This document shows positions 1 to 11,600 of a stretch of DNA of 64,000 nt, in pieces; positions within the stretch are counted from its first letter, which is position 1, and each line of letters starts with the position of its first letter. A program made the translations under genes and the position numbers. Under the pieces are notes generated by a model. The model searched no databases, was not told the origin of the DNA, and worked only from the letters and a program-made list of their open reading frames with translations. Source of the stretch: Axinella damicornis (Eukaryota; Porifera; Demospongiae; Axinellida; Axinellidae); contig OZ007509.1 in NCBI GenBank assembly GCA_963931865.1, positions 16,026,627-16,090,626 on the forward strand, in the 5' to 3' direction.

Positions 1-707
1 GAAGATGAGGAGACGCAAGTTAACGGGATTGCCATTTTCAATAACCTGGAGGGCGTGTCCTTCTACCAGATGATGAAATACTGTACAATAAGAGCAGTTG
101 GAGAAAGGCATGCTCTTTGAGCTTATACAAGATGCATTTCCAGCACGATTCAAAGGCATGCACCTTATCAACCAACCATGGTATATCAGTATTGTTCTAG
201 CAATTGCCCGCCCCTTCATGAAACCAAAACTACTGTGATAGATTCCGTCCTACCAACAGCCTAATTGCGCTACAAGGGAGACTCTCGCTCAACTTGACAC
301 ACTCAAATATTATTAAGACATTTAGGAAAGAGCAATATAGCAATACGAAGAGCGCACAATAGAAAAGCAATGCACTAAAACTGACTCTGCTATTTATACA
401 AAATCCTTAGCAAAGGAAATAGCACAAAGAACCTACTGATAACCAACACATTAACAACTCTCAGCACAGATGTCCAGCACATTAGCATGTCCTAGCACAA
501 ATGATCACACATTAACATGTCCTTATATGTAGTCCATCACAACTACGAAGTAGGCTTCGGATCCATGGAGCAGACATTTCTGGTATACATGAGTTCATTG
601 ACCCAGAAAATCTTCCCGAAGACTTTGGAGGCCCTCAACCTGCCATGGATCCTTATGGCTCCCTTAAGCTCTTTGAAGACGAGCTGTCTGGTTCCCCAAC
701 ACAGTAG
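1..707 (+). pseudogene. CRAL-TRIO lipid-binding protein, 5'-truncated and frameshifted paralogue
   Basis: The window opens inside a CRAL-TRIO domain. Frame 1 (1-111) reads EDEETQVNGIAIFNNLEG, closely matching the intact gene at 1975-2859. At about 109-116 one base too many shifts the frame. Homology resumes at 116 (FELIQDAFPARFKGMHLINQ) and runs to 234. A GT-AG intron at 235-553 in phase 2 then restores LRIHGADISGIHEFIDPENL and a C-terminus ending at the TAG at 705-707. Apart from the one-base shift it is well preserved, so it may be a live gene with an assembly indel rather than a true pseudogene. The family binds small lipids such as tocopherol, retinal or phosphoinositides in a hydrophobic pocket. 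The neighbouring paralogue has no intron at this position, so the two copies differ in gene structure. Confidence 0.8.
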
Positions 708-890
708 CTGTTGTAGCAGCTACTGTATGGAGCCATGGAAACCAGAATCTGATGTATCCCATTGAGTACACTGCAATTCAAAAGCAACTATTAATGAAGA
801 CTAGTTACCATATTGCATGGCCGTGCATATGTGATGCATCAAATATTGGCACTGGGCCCCATGCAGGGCGAATGTTATGGTGTGTGGCCT

Positions 891-949
891 TAGCCTCGTT
901 CCCAGGCGCTCTTGGTAATTGGGGAGAAGAGCGCCTGGGAACGAGGCTA
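891..949. repeat. short fold-back element, CCTCGTTCCCAGG family
   Basis: TAGCCTCGTTCCCAGGCGCT is followed after a short loop by its reverse complement, so the whole segment folds into one hairpin. The same arm sequence recurs many times in the window. Confidence 0.85.
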
Positions 950-1474
950 GTGTGGCCTGTGCATGCTATTATTAATTGCAGCTACTAATTTTAGTGAGTG
1001 CACATGAATATTTGCTAAAATCAGCGCCCGCCAAATCTGAGGTATAGGTACCCGATGGTAAAAATGCGGACGTGTGTGTGATTACGTATTACAAAGCCAG
1101 CGAGTTCTGAGGCTAAGGATTAGTTAGCCCTTGGTAATGGTACCTTTACACTTGCATTTACGTAGGTATCATGTTGAGTGATACATCCTGTTGTAACCTC
1201 ACACTGTCACACATAGGTATTGCACATAGCAGGTGTACATTATCTGCATAACTTGGAGCAGCTACATTGTACAATGTATGAGCATCTGTTCCCAGTATGC
1301 CCACTCTGACTGCAAGTTATCAATGAATGAAGGTGGGAACACAGGTGATGCAGTACATCCAGTCTCCTCTTCCAGCAGTTTCGAACACGGGTACGCGTTA
1401 GGGGTATGGGAATGAGACTAACCTGTAGCTAGCTGTATGGAATGTGTCTTCAGTAGTGCCCTCTGAGAGTATTA

Positions 1475-1562
1475 TAGCCTCGTTCCCAGTCCCACGCCCA
1501 GCTTTTCATCGCTTGCAGTAACTATACTGCAAGCGACGAAAAGCTGGGCATGGGACTGGGTC
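1475..1562. repeat. short fold-back element, CCTCGTTCCCAGG family (long-arm subtype)
   Basis: The arms read TAGCCTCGTTCCCAGTCCCA and continue through CGCCCAGCTTTTC to a central CTTGCAG...CTGCAAG core. A copy with the same inner arm, carrying a large insertion, lies at 54136-54533, and others at 12315-12420 and 31119-31200. Confidence 0.85.
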
Positions 1563-1974
1563 TGAGAGATGAGCTAATGCTAATATACCTATAAGCTCCT
1601 GTGAAGTGGACATCCTGGCCCTAACCATTGCCCTACTTCCTGCCAGATCAATAGCCACTCTTTTAGGAATGCCACATCTCCAATGCAGGAAGCCATGGTG
1701 ATGACACTCATAGATAATAATAACATTACCTATGGTTAATTAAACACACAAGCGTGCAATTAGTATAATCACAAACCGCACTTAGAGTCAAAAGGCTTCT
1801 GTTGTCATAATTAATATAATTAATATAATGAATACCTAAAAGGGCATTGACAGGAAGCATTTAGCGGATTAGTGAGGATATGTAAAGCCATGACAGTGCA
1901 GTATCGCTGCAAAGCGCAAACCAGTACAGTGAGTACTACTTGTGGATTAGTTTTAGCGGGTGTCAAAATACCCT

Positions 1975-2859
1975 ATGGCGGCAAGGTGCACTTCTTGTGA
2001 TGATGGTATCTCCAGTATAAGCGGAGAGACGCTTGAGAAGGCGCGCAGGGAGCTGGGAGAGAACCCTGAGACACGAGCGGAGGCGTGCCTGGAGCTGAGG
2101 ATGCGAATCGATGAACACCAGTGCGTCGGGGAGGGCGTAACCTTCGAGAGAAAGGACAGCCCGTTTCTCCTACGGTTCCTGAGGGCTCGAAAGTTCAACG
2201 TAGAGAGAGCTCTCCAGCTGTACATCAACTACTACAAGTATAGACACAAACACCGCCACCTGTTGACTGATTTTCACCCAAGGTCGGTGGAGAACGTTAT
2301 CAGGGCTGGGATATTTGGGGTGCTGGATACCAGGCTGAAGGACGGCTCCAAGGCATTCTGTTTGGTACCAAAGCGGTGGGATTACACAACCATACCACCG
2401 AATGATGCTTTCAAAACGTTCATGCTTGTTCTTGATAAGCTTGTTGAAGATGAGGAGAACCAGGTTCACGGTCTGTCTGTATTTGACAACCTGGCGGGCC
2501 TTTCATTGCAAATCTGCTATGCATTCATTCGCACGGATTGCATAACGACAGGGGCCATGGTTGAACTGCAGGACTCCTTCCCAATACGGTTCAAAGGCTT
2601 CCACATTATCAATCAGCCTTGGTATCTCAGCATGGTGATGAAAATTGTCAAACCCTTCCTGAGACAGAAGCACAGGGATCGCATACATGGCTACGGCAAC
2701 GATTTCACTAAGCTGTACAAATTCCTAGACCCTCAGGACTTACCAGCAAACTTTGGTGGGGAGCTGGCCCCTTTAGGTCCAGAAAACCTCTCGAAATTCT
2801 TTGAAGACGAACTCTCAGTGTCGATCTCTGCAATCTCTATTAGCTCAAGTAGAGAATGA
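1975..2859 (+). CDS. CRAL-TRIO domain lipid-binding protein (clavesin/alpha-TTP-like), uninterrupted
   Basis: Uninterrupted 294-residue reading frame. I start it at ATG 1975 because the upstream extension to 1960 begins with GTG. Residues about 62-90 are the CRAL-TRIO N-terminal helical region (FLRARKFNVERALQLY); the lipid-binding CRAL-TRIO domain follows, with conserved stretches such as GFHIINQPWYLSM and FLDPQDLPANFGGEL near the C-terminus. The architecture and length match the clavesin, alpha-tocopherol transfer protein and TTPAL group, cytosolic or endosomal carriers that move lipids between membranes. The ligand cannot be told from sequence. The coding region has no intron, unlike the adjacent paralogue at 1-707, which has one at 235-553. 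An ATTAAA at 3059-3064 may be its poly(A) signal. Exact orthology is uncertain. Confidence 0.9.
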   Translation: MAARCTSCDDGISSISGETLEKARRELGENPETRAEACLELRMRIDEHQCVGEGVTFERKDSPFLLRFLRARKFNVERALQLYINYYKYRHKHRHLLTDFHPRSVENVIRAGIFGVLDTRLKDGSKAFCLVPKRWDYTTIPPNDAFKTFMLVLDKLVEDEENQVHGLSVFDNLAGLSLQICYAFIRTDCITTGAMVELQDSFPIRFKGFHIINQPWYLSMVMKIVKPFLRQKHRDRIHGYGNDFTKLYKFLDPQDLPANFGGELAPLGPENLSKFFEDELSVSISAISISSSRE

Positions 2860-3200
2860 ACTACTATCGTTACCAGATTTTATCGTTATCAGATCCTATA
2901 CTGTTATACCAATCAAATTGTGCTCAACATTCATTCTGTTTTTATTCTGAGGTCTGTGAATGTCCTTTTCCCTAGCTCTCTGATGCATATTTATTTATCC
3001 TTGTCTGCATCACCATGCATTGTACACTGCTGGAACACTGTGCTGCTAGGTGTCATGCATTAAAGTTTAATTAAGTGTAGTACCCTGTTTCTGAGAAGCC
3101 CTAAATTGTCATCCACAAATCCCCAGCAGTGCAAATTGCGCAATGAAAAAAGGGTGGGAGTGTTACGCACGTGTTGGAGGCCATAAAAGGGTTAATTAAA

Positions 3201-5042
3201 ATGGCTGCACACGTGGAAGCTCAGTTTACGAGTAGCGAGGTAGTACTATTGCGGCAGCCGAACACTTTGGCGTTCGTGCAGGGGAAGGAGCTGGGACTGG
3301 GGCTACTCAACATCGATGAGAAGTAAGTGGTCTGGATCAATACATTTGTGAAAAGCTGGTTGCAGTATGCTATAGCCTCGTTCCCAGGCTCTAGGACCAG
3401 GGAACGAGGCTGTGTGCTCCCCAACTATATATAGCTAATAGCATTGCATTAATATTTGCAACCTTTTTAGTGCTCTTTCCTGGACTAGCGACGATCAGTC
3501 AGAGCAGTTTACTCTGGAGTATCCGGGCATCTCCATCCATGCTATAAGCCGGGATACCTCGGCCTTCCCCCACGAGTGTGTCTACCTCCTCCACTGCCCT
3601 ACCGAGGAGGAGGAGGAGAAGGAGGAGGAAGAAGAGAATGACGAGGGAGTGGGGGAGGAAGGAGGGAGGGAGGGGAATGATGGTGGGAAGATGACTGAGA
3701 TACGATTAGTTCCACCAGATTCTAGTCAATGTGAGTTGCGGTTTTGTTTGGCCTGGGAGGTTGGTTTGCTGTGCCTACTCTTCCTCTCCCGGCTACACAC
3801 ACAATGCAGTGGATGCCATCTTTCATGCTATCTCAGAATGTCAGACCCTGTACCCTGACCCAGAGCAGCTAAGCAGCGATGAGGATAACGATGAGGGCGT
3901 GGAGTTAGGAGGGGGGGAGGAGGATGGGGAGATGGTGGACCTGAGTGGAGGGGAATTCTTTACATCTCCTGAGGGCCTGGAACACCTGAGCCCTGAGGGA
4001 AGGGTGGTGTTGCAGCATCTGGAACGTGTATTCCAGATGCCCACACAAGAAGAGTTTGCACAGATGGTTACAAATGGTCAGTGTACAATCTCATTCCCAT
4101 ACCAGGTACTGGGAATGAGACTAGTATGTGAACAAACTGTTACAAAGTCCTAGCCTCGTTCCCAGGCTCTCCCGTACTGTAAACAACGTCCAGTCCTTTT
4201 CACTGCGCTCCTGACAACAACTGGGAGTAAGAGCTGTGTGTGGCATTGTAGTATTAGATTTTGTACAACTCGTCGTGATACAATGTAGTGTACAGTAAAT
4301 TGAGGTTGGGTTGTCCACAAATGAATTGTCAAAGTTGGCCAAATCACATTGGGTCATGCAACTCATGTTTCAATATTGTTTTTCGGACAATTTACCAACA
4401 TGAGTATACCTTTCTCTCAACCATCTCTGCTTGGGTAGTACTAAAACCCGGAACAGAAAAACAGTCAAGTTGTAATAAGACCCTTTCTCTGTCTAGAGCT
4501 GCACAGATGGTACCGTGAAGTACACGTAGCTGCCAAGGTCATACAGTACAGAAAGTGCAGAATGAGGCTACGTACATGTAATATAGTATGCGAGCGTGTG
4601 CGTGTACGGTACCGTTCAGCAGTACTGTACTACGCAAGTCTCACAAGTCAGACTACGTTTAATAACTGCCTAGAAAGCATACAATCTGTGAAGTGCTACT
4701 GACAGAAAGGAAGTTGTACCTTGGTTTCACTACGCTGGGACACCGGGCTCACTGACTTGACTCTGCGCACTGTTTCCTATTGCCTGTGGTCTGGACTCTG
4801 GAGACACTTAAATTACGGAACTGTACAGTGCATACCACCTTTGAGGATTTGTTTATGGTACAACTCGTGCCATGCTACAGTAGACAGAAAAAAGGTCTTA
4901 CCTTGGTCTCAGCAACATAAAAACAACAGTTCCGTTCGTTCCGTTCCATTCCAGGATTTAGTACTATCTCTCTGCTTCTCCCATTCCAGGTGCACATGTC
5001 CAGGAAGAGGACGAGCAGTTTGAGGATGCAGAAACACACTAG
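3201..5042 (+). CDS. CLNS1A: Methylosome subunit pICln
   Basis: Exons 3201-3322, 3471-3730, 3810-4076 and 4990-5042; all phases close, giving about 233 residues (human about 237). pICln is the chaperone that presents Sm proteins to the PRMT5-WD45 methylosome during snRNP assembly. Diagnostic stretches: LLRQPNTLAFVQGKELGLG at the N-terminus, FTLEYPGISIHAISRD in the PH-like domain, AISECQTLYPDPE, and the C-terminal QFEDAETH that ends the protein as QFEDADVDH does in vertebrates. Acidic insertions (a run of Glu at about 3605-3660, and 3880-3940) are typical. The third intron (4077-4989) carries fold-back debris. The segment between exons 3 and 4 is shorter than in human, so a small exon could be missed. 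The gene converges on TMEM164, the stop codons lying 585 bp apart. Confidence 0.92.
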
Positions 5043-5627
5043 CTGCACAATACATGTTTCAGATCTGATCTCTGTTTCATCTTCATTGTATGTGTTGTAT
5101 AAATTATTGCAGGTGTATTCTTGTTACTTGATCTCTCCAATATTTGTACATGTGTATCTCCTTTACAGTACAAAGAATGCAAGTGTAGTGGTAAAAGCAT
5201 GTGGTGCACGTATAATTACTGTTTAGTGTTTACATGGCAAGTGATTACACGCATAGCACAGAAACGGCACCACCTCCATAAATAGCATAATGTGTAGGTT
5301 GTCATGTAGGTAAGTGTAAACGGTGCTAAGCAATATCATGTCACTGAACAGTACAGTAATAGCATTGTACGTACATGTATACTTATAACAGTGGTGTACA
5401 AACTATATGAATAGCATGATTGTTGTAGTGATGTCTGATTCGTCAATAAATAGCACGTCAGTAAACAGTGGCGTACAAAAGTATACACAATAATAAATTT
5501 AACTTTGCTTCCTCCATAAATAGAGAGTGTTGTTACCTGTTGCTATATATGTACATAAGAATACATGTAAGTGTGGTGGTGTATTTCCTTACAGCACAGA
5601 AATACACCCTGAATCTGAACATGATGA
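5043..5627. other. convergent intergenic region
   Basis: Separates the CLNS1A and TMEM164 stop codons, and so should hold both 3' UTRs. AT-rich, with loosely repeated phrases (CCTCCATAAATAG at about 5271 and 5510; GTACATGTATAC-like words). No exon seen. Confidence 0.5.
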
Positions 5628-8600
5628 CTACTCCAGTTTCATAGGTGGTTTGTAAGCTGGCAACAGTCTCAGCACTAGCTTGACACCAAGAGTGTAGAGT
5701 TTGCCCAGGGTCAGTAGGCAGATAGCTTGATGGAAAACAGCCGCCGTGCGGTAGTAGGGACCATTGAACGGGTCAACAGTAGCGGGACAGAGAATATAGT
5801 TCAGGTTGACGTGAGTCAGCTATGTACGTATGTGTAAGGTGTGTGTGTGTGTATGAGGTGACGAGTGTATGTGTGGGTAGGAAGAAACAGCAGACTGTCA
5901 TGTGACCAATTGATAAATCTGATTGGGTGAAGGAAGGTCATGTGACTACAGACTATATAATTAACCCACAGTACAGTTTGGAATGCAACCATGGGTCGTT
6001 CACCAGGTGGGCAGCTCTGAGACAATGGAGTGAGCATCAGCAGAATGCCAAGTGGGGGAGCACCAGCCCTCACAACAGTATTGGCTAGTGATATGATTAT
6101 CATACAGGGTTTTGATGTCTCTGAATTGATCACCCAGTGATGTTGAATTAAGGGTCATCGCAGTTCAAATAGGCTGTCATACTTCACTTGGCAATCTGTT
6201 ATGTTCTAGCCATTGATCATGCAAATACTAGTCTTGTCATTGTGAGACTAGTGGCACTGGTTTCACATGACTGAGGTCAGTGACATGCCTGAGGTCAGTG
6301 ACATGCCTGTACTATAACCTGAGCAAGTTATAACTGGTTCTGAGCAAGTTGTAAACTGGTTCTCAGATTGCAGTACCCACACGTCAGACGTCAGTCTTCA
6401 AGACACATGAAACCCGTGCCACTAGTCTCACAATGGCAAGACTATTGACATGATCGATGGCCCAGAATGTTTCAGATTGCAGACCAAGTGAAGCAGGACA
6501 GCCTAGCCTCATTCTCTAGGCCTCCTGTGCATCAACAAAAAAAAAACAAGGAGGGGGAGAGCCTGACACGCATTCACATGTGATGTCAACGTCAAGATTT
6601 CTCCTTCACTTCACTGAACCATCCATCTCTTTGTCCTGACTAGCCTGTTAAAATCAATTCTAACGACATGATGCACGAAAAGTTGGATTAAACACGAAAG
6701 TGCTTGTGGACACAGTTAATGAAGCACAGATGTACACCTGTGGCTCCTGTACTGGTAAATACAGTAGTTGCTAGTCAGAACACTGCATGCATTGAAACCC
6801 AATGCTACAGTGCTACACTGGTGTCTTTTCCACCAGTTTATTACTATTGTGGAGGGCAGGACATGACCTCGACTTCACTACATCCTGTTTTTAGTTCTTA
6901 AAATTTGTTGAATCTCAGTTCTTTGTATTGAAAAATCTCTTCTGGTCACCGCTCTGCCCGGTCACAAATCCTGAAATATAGCACCGAATCAGTGCTCCAT
7001 ACACACTGCAGTTAATTTACAGCAAGTCTCATGTACTGCATGATTTATAGCATTTGGGGTGGGATCTTGAGGCAAATACAACACTCAGCTTCACTTTGGT
7101 TCACACAATATAATTATGCCTCTCGATCCGCCCTTGTGCTATAAATCCTGAAGTGCACTCAATGCAGTACGTTAAGTAGCATAGATTTCAGAACGATGTC
7201 ACATGACAACAGTATACTGAATTGCGTCATGTGTTGAAACGTTGCAGTCACGCCCATTCATCGCAATAGTCGATTGCGCTAGTGCAGGCGCTCTGCACGA
7301 TGATTTTTGTTCGTTTGTCTTCTGCTTGCCTTCTGTCGCAGAACTTGCAGCAAACAGTTGCTTCCACGAGCAGGAAAGGATCGTTCTCAGCAGGTGGAAG
7401 TATCAGAAGTATCACGCGGACTTCACTGCTTGAATAAGGCATGCAATTACCGTGATGTTACATCCATATACAGTTTGAACTCGCAGAAGTTGCCAGGCCA
7501 TTTCTCCTACACGGCCTTGGAATGAGGCTAACGCCTGCCATGCATTTACAGAATAATGTTAATAAGAGTGCTACAGGGAATGATTTACATGTGTACGGCT
7601 CATATGTATACCACCAACTCACGTACCAGGCCTGTAACCTGCAGAATGTAGTGATTGTGTACGCCAAACAGGATGCCAGAGAAGCAAGACCATGCCCACT
7701 CAGTCAATGGTTCAAGGGATTCTGGACCTACAGTGAACGCAGAGTGGATGACCTGTACCCTCACCCAATACGGTATACTGATGGCTAGTCAGGTCTACAC
7801 TACCATGCATCTACAGAACGTTTCCTGGCCAAAGTCTATGGGTGGTATCTGCGTGCACAGAAACAGCAACAGGATGGGGGGCAATGTGGCATTCAGGGGG
7901 TCTGGGTTTGAAATCTCTAAGGGGAGGCAAAATATTTTCAGGGGGGGGGGGGGGGGGGGGGCAAAATAAAATCCTGAGCAACGTCAAAACTACGGATGCA
8001 CAATATGAGTATGCGAGTGAAATGATAGCCGTGTCAGAGCCAAGCTAAGCTAGACATGACCAAGCTGGCATCCACAGCGGTTTCCTCACAAGCAGTTGCC
8101 AACGCACCCCATATGTAGATCAGGTATGGCGGAATCACGAAGAAGATGAGTGAGTGTTGAATCCAGTAGTTCACCACCTCACCAGGAAACTGAAAATACA
8201 ATGCATGATGAATCAATGATAAAACACTTCCAAACTGAAAGGTAGACAGTATGACCATGGTGATCTCAATCCAAGCATCAGATGCATTTTGCCTGCATTC
8301 TGTAAGTCTGCCATCAATACATTAAGATTTTAACGTGTGTGTGTGTGTGTGTGTGCATGTGTGTGTGCGTGCATGTGTGTGTGCGTGCATGTGTGTGTGC
8401 GTGCATGTGTGTGTGCGTGCGTGATGGAAGTGGGATGTTCGTGGGACGGGACTAGACTAGTGACGTGCGACCTTCGTACTTCAATTTACTGAATCTCAAA
8501 CTCCGCAAAGATTGTTCGAGAACATTGGGCATGGGCTGGAACAGCTGAGGCTACAAGCGGATGCAATCGGCAGGGGCGGATACAGGATTTATGAAAGGGG

Positions 8601-11600
8601 GGGGGGGCACTATATATTAAACGCTGCTGGAGGCAGTGTGATCAGTCCGCGCAAAGCGCGGAAATTTTTTTTCGCCTTCATTTTTCACTTCTCAGGATGG
8701 GCTCTCGTGGCACCTTCGTGCTTTGCACTGCAAGTTCCAGATGTACAAGGATTGCAGGTCCCAGGGCCGCCATGAGCTTCTTCCTTGCTCAAATTTCGCT
8801 CACGAACGTAATACGTACGTACACGGAGGGGTATACTAGATCGTGGTCTCGTTCCCAAGCCGTTCGGTTTCAGGCAATGCACGGTATTGCGAGCTGAGGA
8901 GGAGTTGCAACGTAGCGGCAGCAAGTTAGTAAGGAGGAAAATAAAGCGGTGAAGCAGCAAAAGGGGGGGGCACCGGCCCCCAGTGCCCCCCCCCCCCCCC
9001 TAGATCCGCCCCTGATCGGGGAGCAGCAGACAAAGTGGACGCAATCGGGGAGCAGCAGTTGAAGCGGATGCAATCGGGGAGCAGTTAAGCAGACGCAAGC
9101 GGCGAGCAGCAGCTGAAGCGGACGCAAACAGGGAGCAGCTTGCAGTTGAAGCAGATCGATGCAATCGGGAAGCAGCAGCTGAAGTGGACGCAATCGGGGA
9201 GCTGCAGCTCTGCACAGAGAGCTGTCTGGCGCCAGATTACTCACGTAGGCGAACGAGGGGGAAGTAGCTGAGCGAGCGAATCTACTAATGCTCGGTCTAC
9301 AGGACTCCATTTAACCACAAGGACAAGCTCTTTTACAAGAACATTTTCCACTGCAACTGAACAGATCTGGTCAAACCTTCTAACTGCAAACCTTCTAACT
9401 GCCCCTGTAGTGAATCTACCTAATTTGACCACCATCCAGTGGTAAACCACAAGAACAAGGAAGTAGCCACACACTGAAACTATAACCTGGACTCTGCTCT
9501 GGACAGGATATGGACTGATCCCAGAGGCACAGCTATCACCTATGCTAAGGTGCAAAGGGTGAATCACAGGTTTAGATTTCCTACATATAATGCCAGCATG
9601 TGCTTCTCTGCTGAAAGGAACTAGTATGTTCCAAATTGTGCATAATTCACCAATGTCTAGTTAGCCTGTAGTCTGAGTGGGGCTGGCTCCAGAGGCACAT
9701 TGCTGAGGCTCTGTCTATGGACGGTCTTAGCGTTGCAACTGACAACCATTCAGTACTATCACCAGTCCTTACCAGCCGTGACAAGGTGTCTGGGAAGGCC
9801 ATTGCCACCAGCGCACCATACACATAGTGGACAAGTATCCTGGGAGGTGGAGAATATGCGGTGTGAACACACTGATTATCGCTCCACCAGAGGAAGTCCT
9901 CACCTCAGAACTGAGAAGGATACCTTCCCAGGCTTTGAAGCCAGAAGGAAAATCTGAAAATGAAACCAGGAAATAACATCAAATACCACATCCTCAGTCA
10001 GGATGATGTCATTGGTATGATGTAATAAGTGACTCCTGAATTGAAGATGTCATCAGTATGATGTAATAGGATGTACAGAGGTCACTATCATACTCTTAGC
10101 TCCTTGCTGGTGCTAGAGGTAGGGCTCTGCCCACCACAAATATAAGCGTGGGGGGAAGGGGGGGGGGGGGGGGGGGAATCACTCCACAAGCTGTGACCAC
10201 GGGTCAAAGCTTTAACTTTTTAAGACCCAAATTTCTTTCTCTAGGTCATTTTCAGTCTATAGAACACAACATACCCTAATTTCTGTTCCCTGGCGTTGCT
10301 GGGCTCGAAACTGCTCACACAGGTAATTTCAGCTATACTAAGCATATATGTGACTTAACCACGCCCACCAATTAACGGACTTGCAATCAAGACTCCCGAG
10401 AAATGGCAACCCGCTGTAGCTGAAAAACGGGCGATGTATGCTGGAAATGGAGGCCCTACAAAGCCAGACGGCTACTTTCTGACCCCATTTATGCCAAAAG
10501 CGATGGAAATGGCCCTCCCAGTGCCGACCAAGACCTTTCTACCGCAGAGCCCAGACACGGCCATGCTGTTTGCACCCTCCGGGTGCACCCACCCACCTCC
10601 CCCTGTCCCGCCCTTTCTGCTGTCGCAGAACCTATCTCCCAAGGACATTGCCGGATGTGACATCATGAAGCTGAAGTCTCACGTTACAGATATGCAACGT
10701 TAGGACTTAAAGGGTTAATTAACCAGCTCCTTTCAGTGGTTTGACTAAACCACAGAAAATGGACCAGAAAATGGACGAGTTTTCCATGCCCTAAGACACT
10801 GTCTACTTGATCAATTGATTGCACAGATATATTGCAGACAATCACAAGACAATCACAAGTACCCAGGTGCACAGCCATGGATTAAGGTGGCGGGCAAGTG
10901 ATTTTGGAATTAATAATTATGTCATCTAAAGTATGTTGTAACCTGCAAATCCTGCCATGAATGGAAACCAAATGTGGTAATCAAACACTTCATGGTAAGT
11001 GCTACTTATGTACCAAGCCAGGATGTTCTGAGCAGCAAACAACGGAGACAGCGAATTATTCAGTATTGATGGAATTAAATAATTTTTCTGTACGTCTCAG
11101 TTTCATTGCACGCAAGCTACTGCTACTGTTCTTTCTCAGGTTCAAGACAGGCCCAGTCTGGAGGGGGCTACGTTGAGTTTATGTAAGTACGCTTCCGAAC
11201 TAGCCGGATACGGAGTTAACAGTGTTATCGCGAGGTCAATTTTCCTGTTTTTGTACATCTTGCAGGGGAGAAACCACGATGAGACGTTCGTTCGACGCCA
11301 TATAACAACGTAGCCCCCTCGAGTAACCAGTGGAAGCTGCCTGCGAAGAGCATTTTAGTTAAATACGTTCAGCTGATTTTTGAGACGTACAGAAAAAACA
11401 GTGCTGTATTTCGCCTAGATTTGCAGCTGGCGTTGTCACGGTACGAAGTACGTATAACGTAGCGCTCAACTAGACACGCTGTCAATGGATGCCCAACAGC
11501 CTTGGAAGAAGAAAGCATCCTGGATGGCTGCTGCTGGAGCGCTCGAGAGCGGTGATTTGGAACTCGAACCACGCCTCCAATTATTGCGCGGTCACGCGCG

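Larger units (their letters stand above)
708..1974. other. intergenic repeats between the two CRAL-TRIO copies
   Basis: No coding exon seen. The stretch carries two fold-back elements of the CCTCGTTCCCAGG family, at 891-949 and 1475-1562, plus AT-rich sequence around 1720-1840. Nothing else recognisable. Confidence 0.6.

Noticed and set aside
5816..6133. 105-residue minus-strand frame between TMEM164 exons 5 and 6
   Set aside because: It does not resemble TMEM164, and exons 5 and 6 already join in phase 0 with continuous homology (TGL/LTHVNLN).
8034..8258. In-frame extension of TMEM164 exon 4 upstream of 8189
   Set aside because: The frame stays open, but TMEM164 homology and phase start exactly at the AG before 8189, and the upstream exon at 9839-9773 joins it in phase 0.
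9000..9310. Minus-strand open frames rich in Ala/Ser/Leu
   Set aside because: They are translations of the 33-base tandem array and the hAT-like element.
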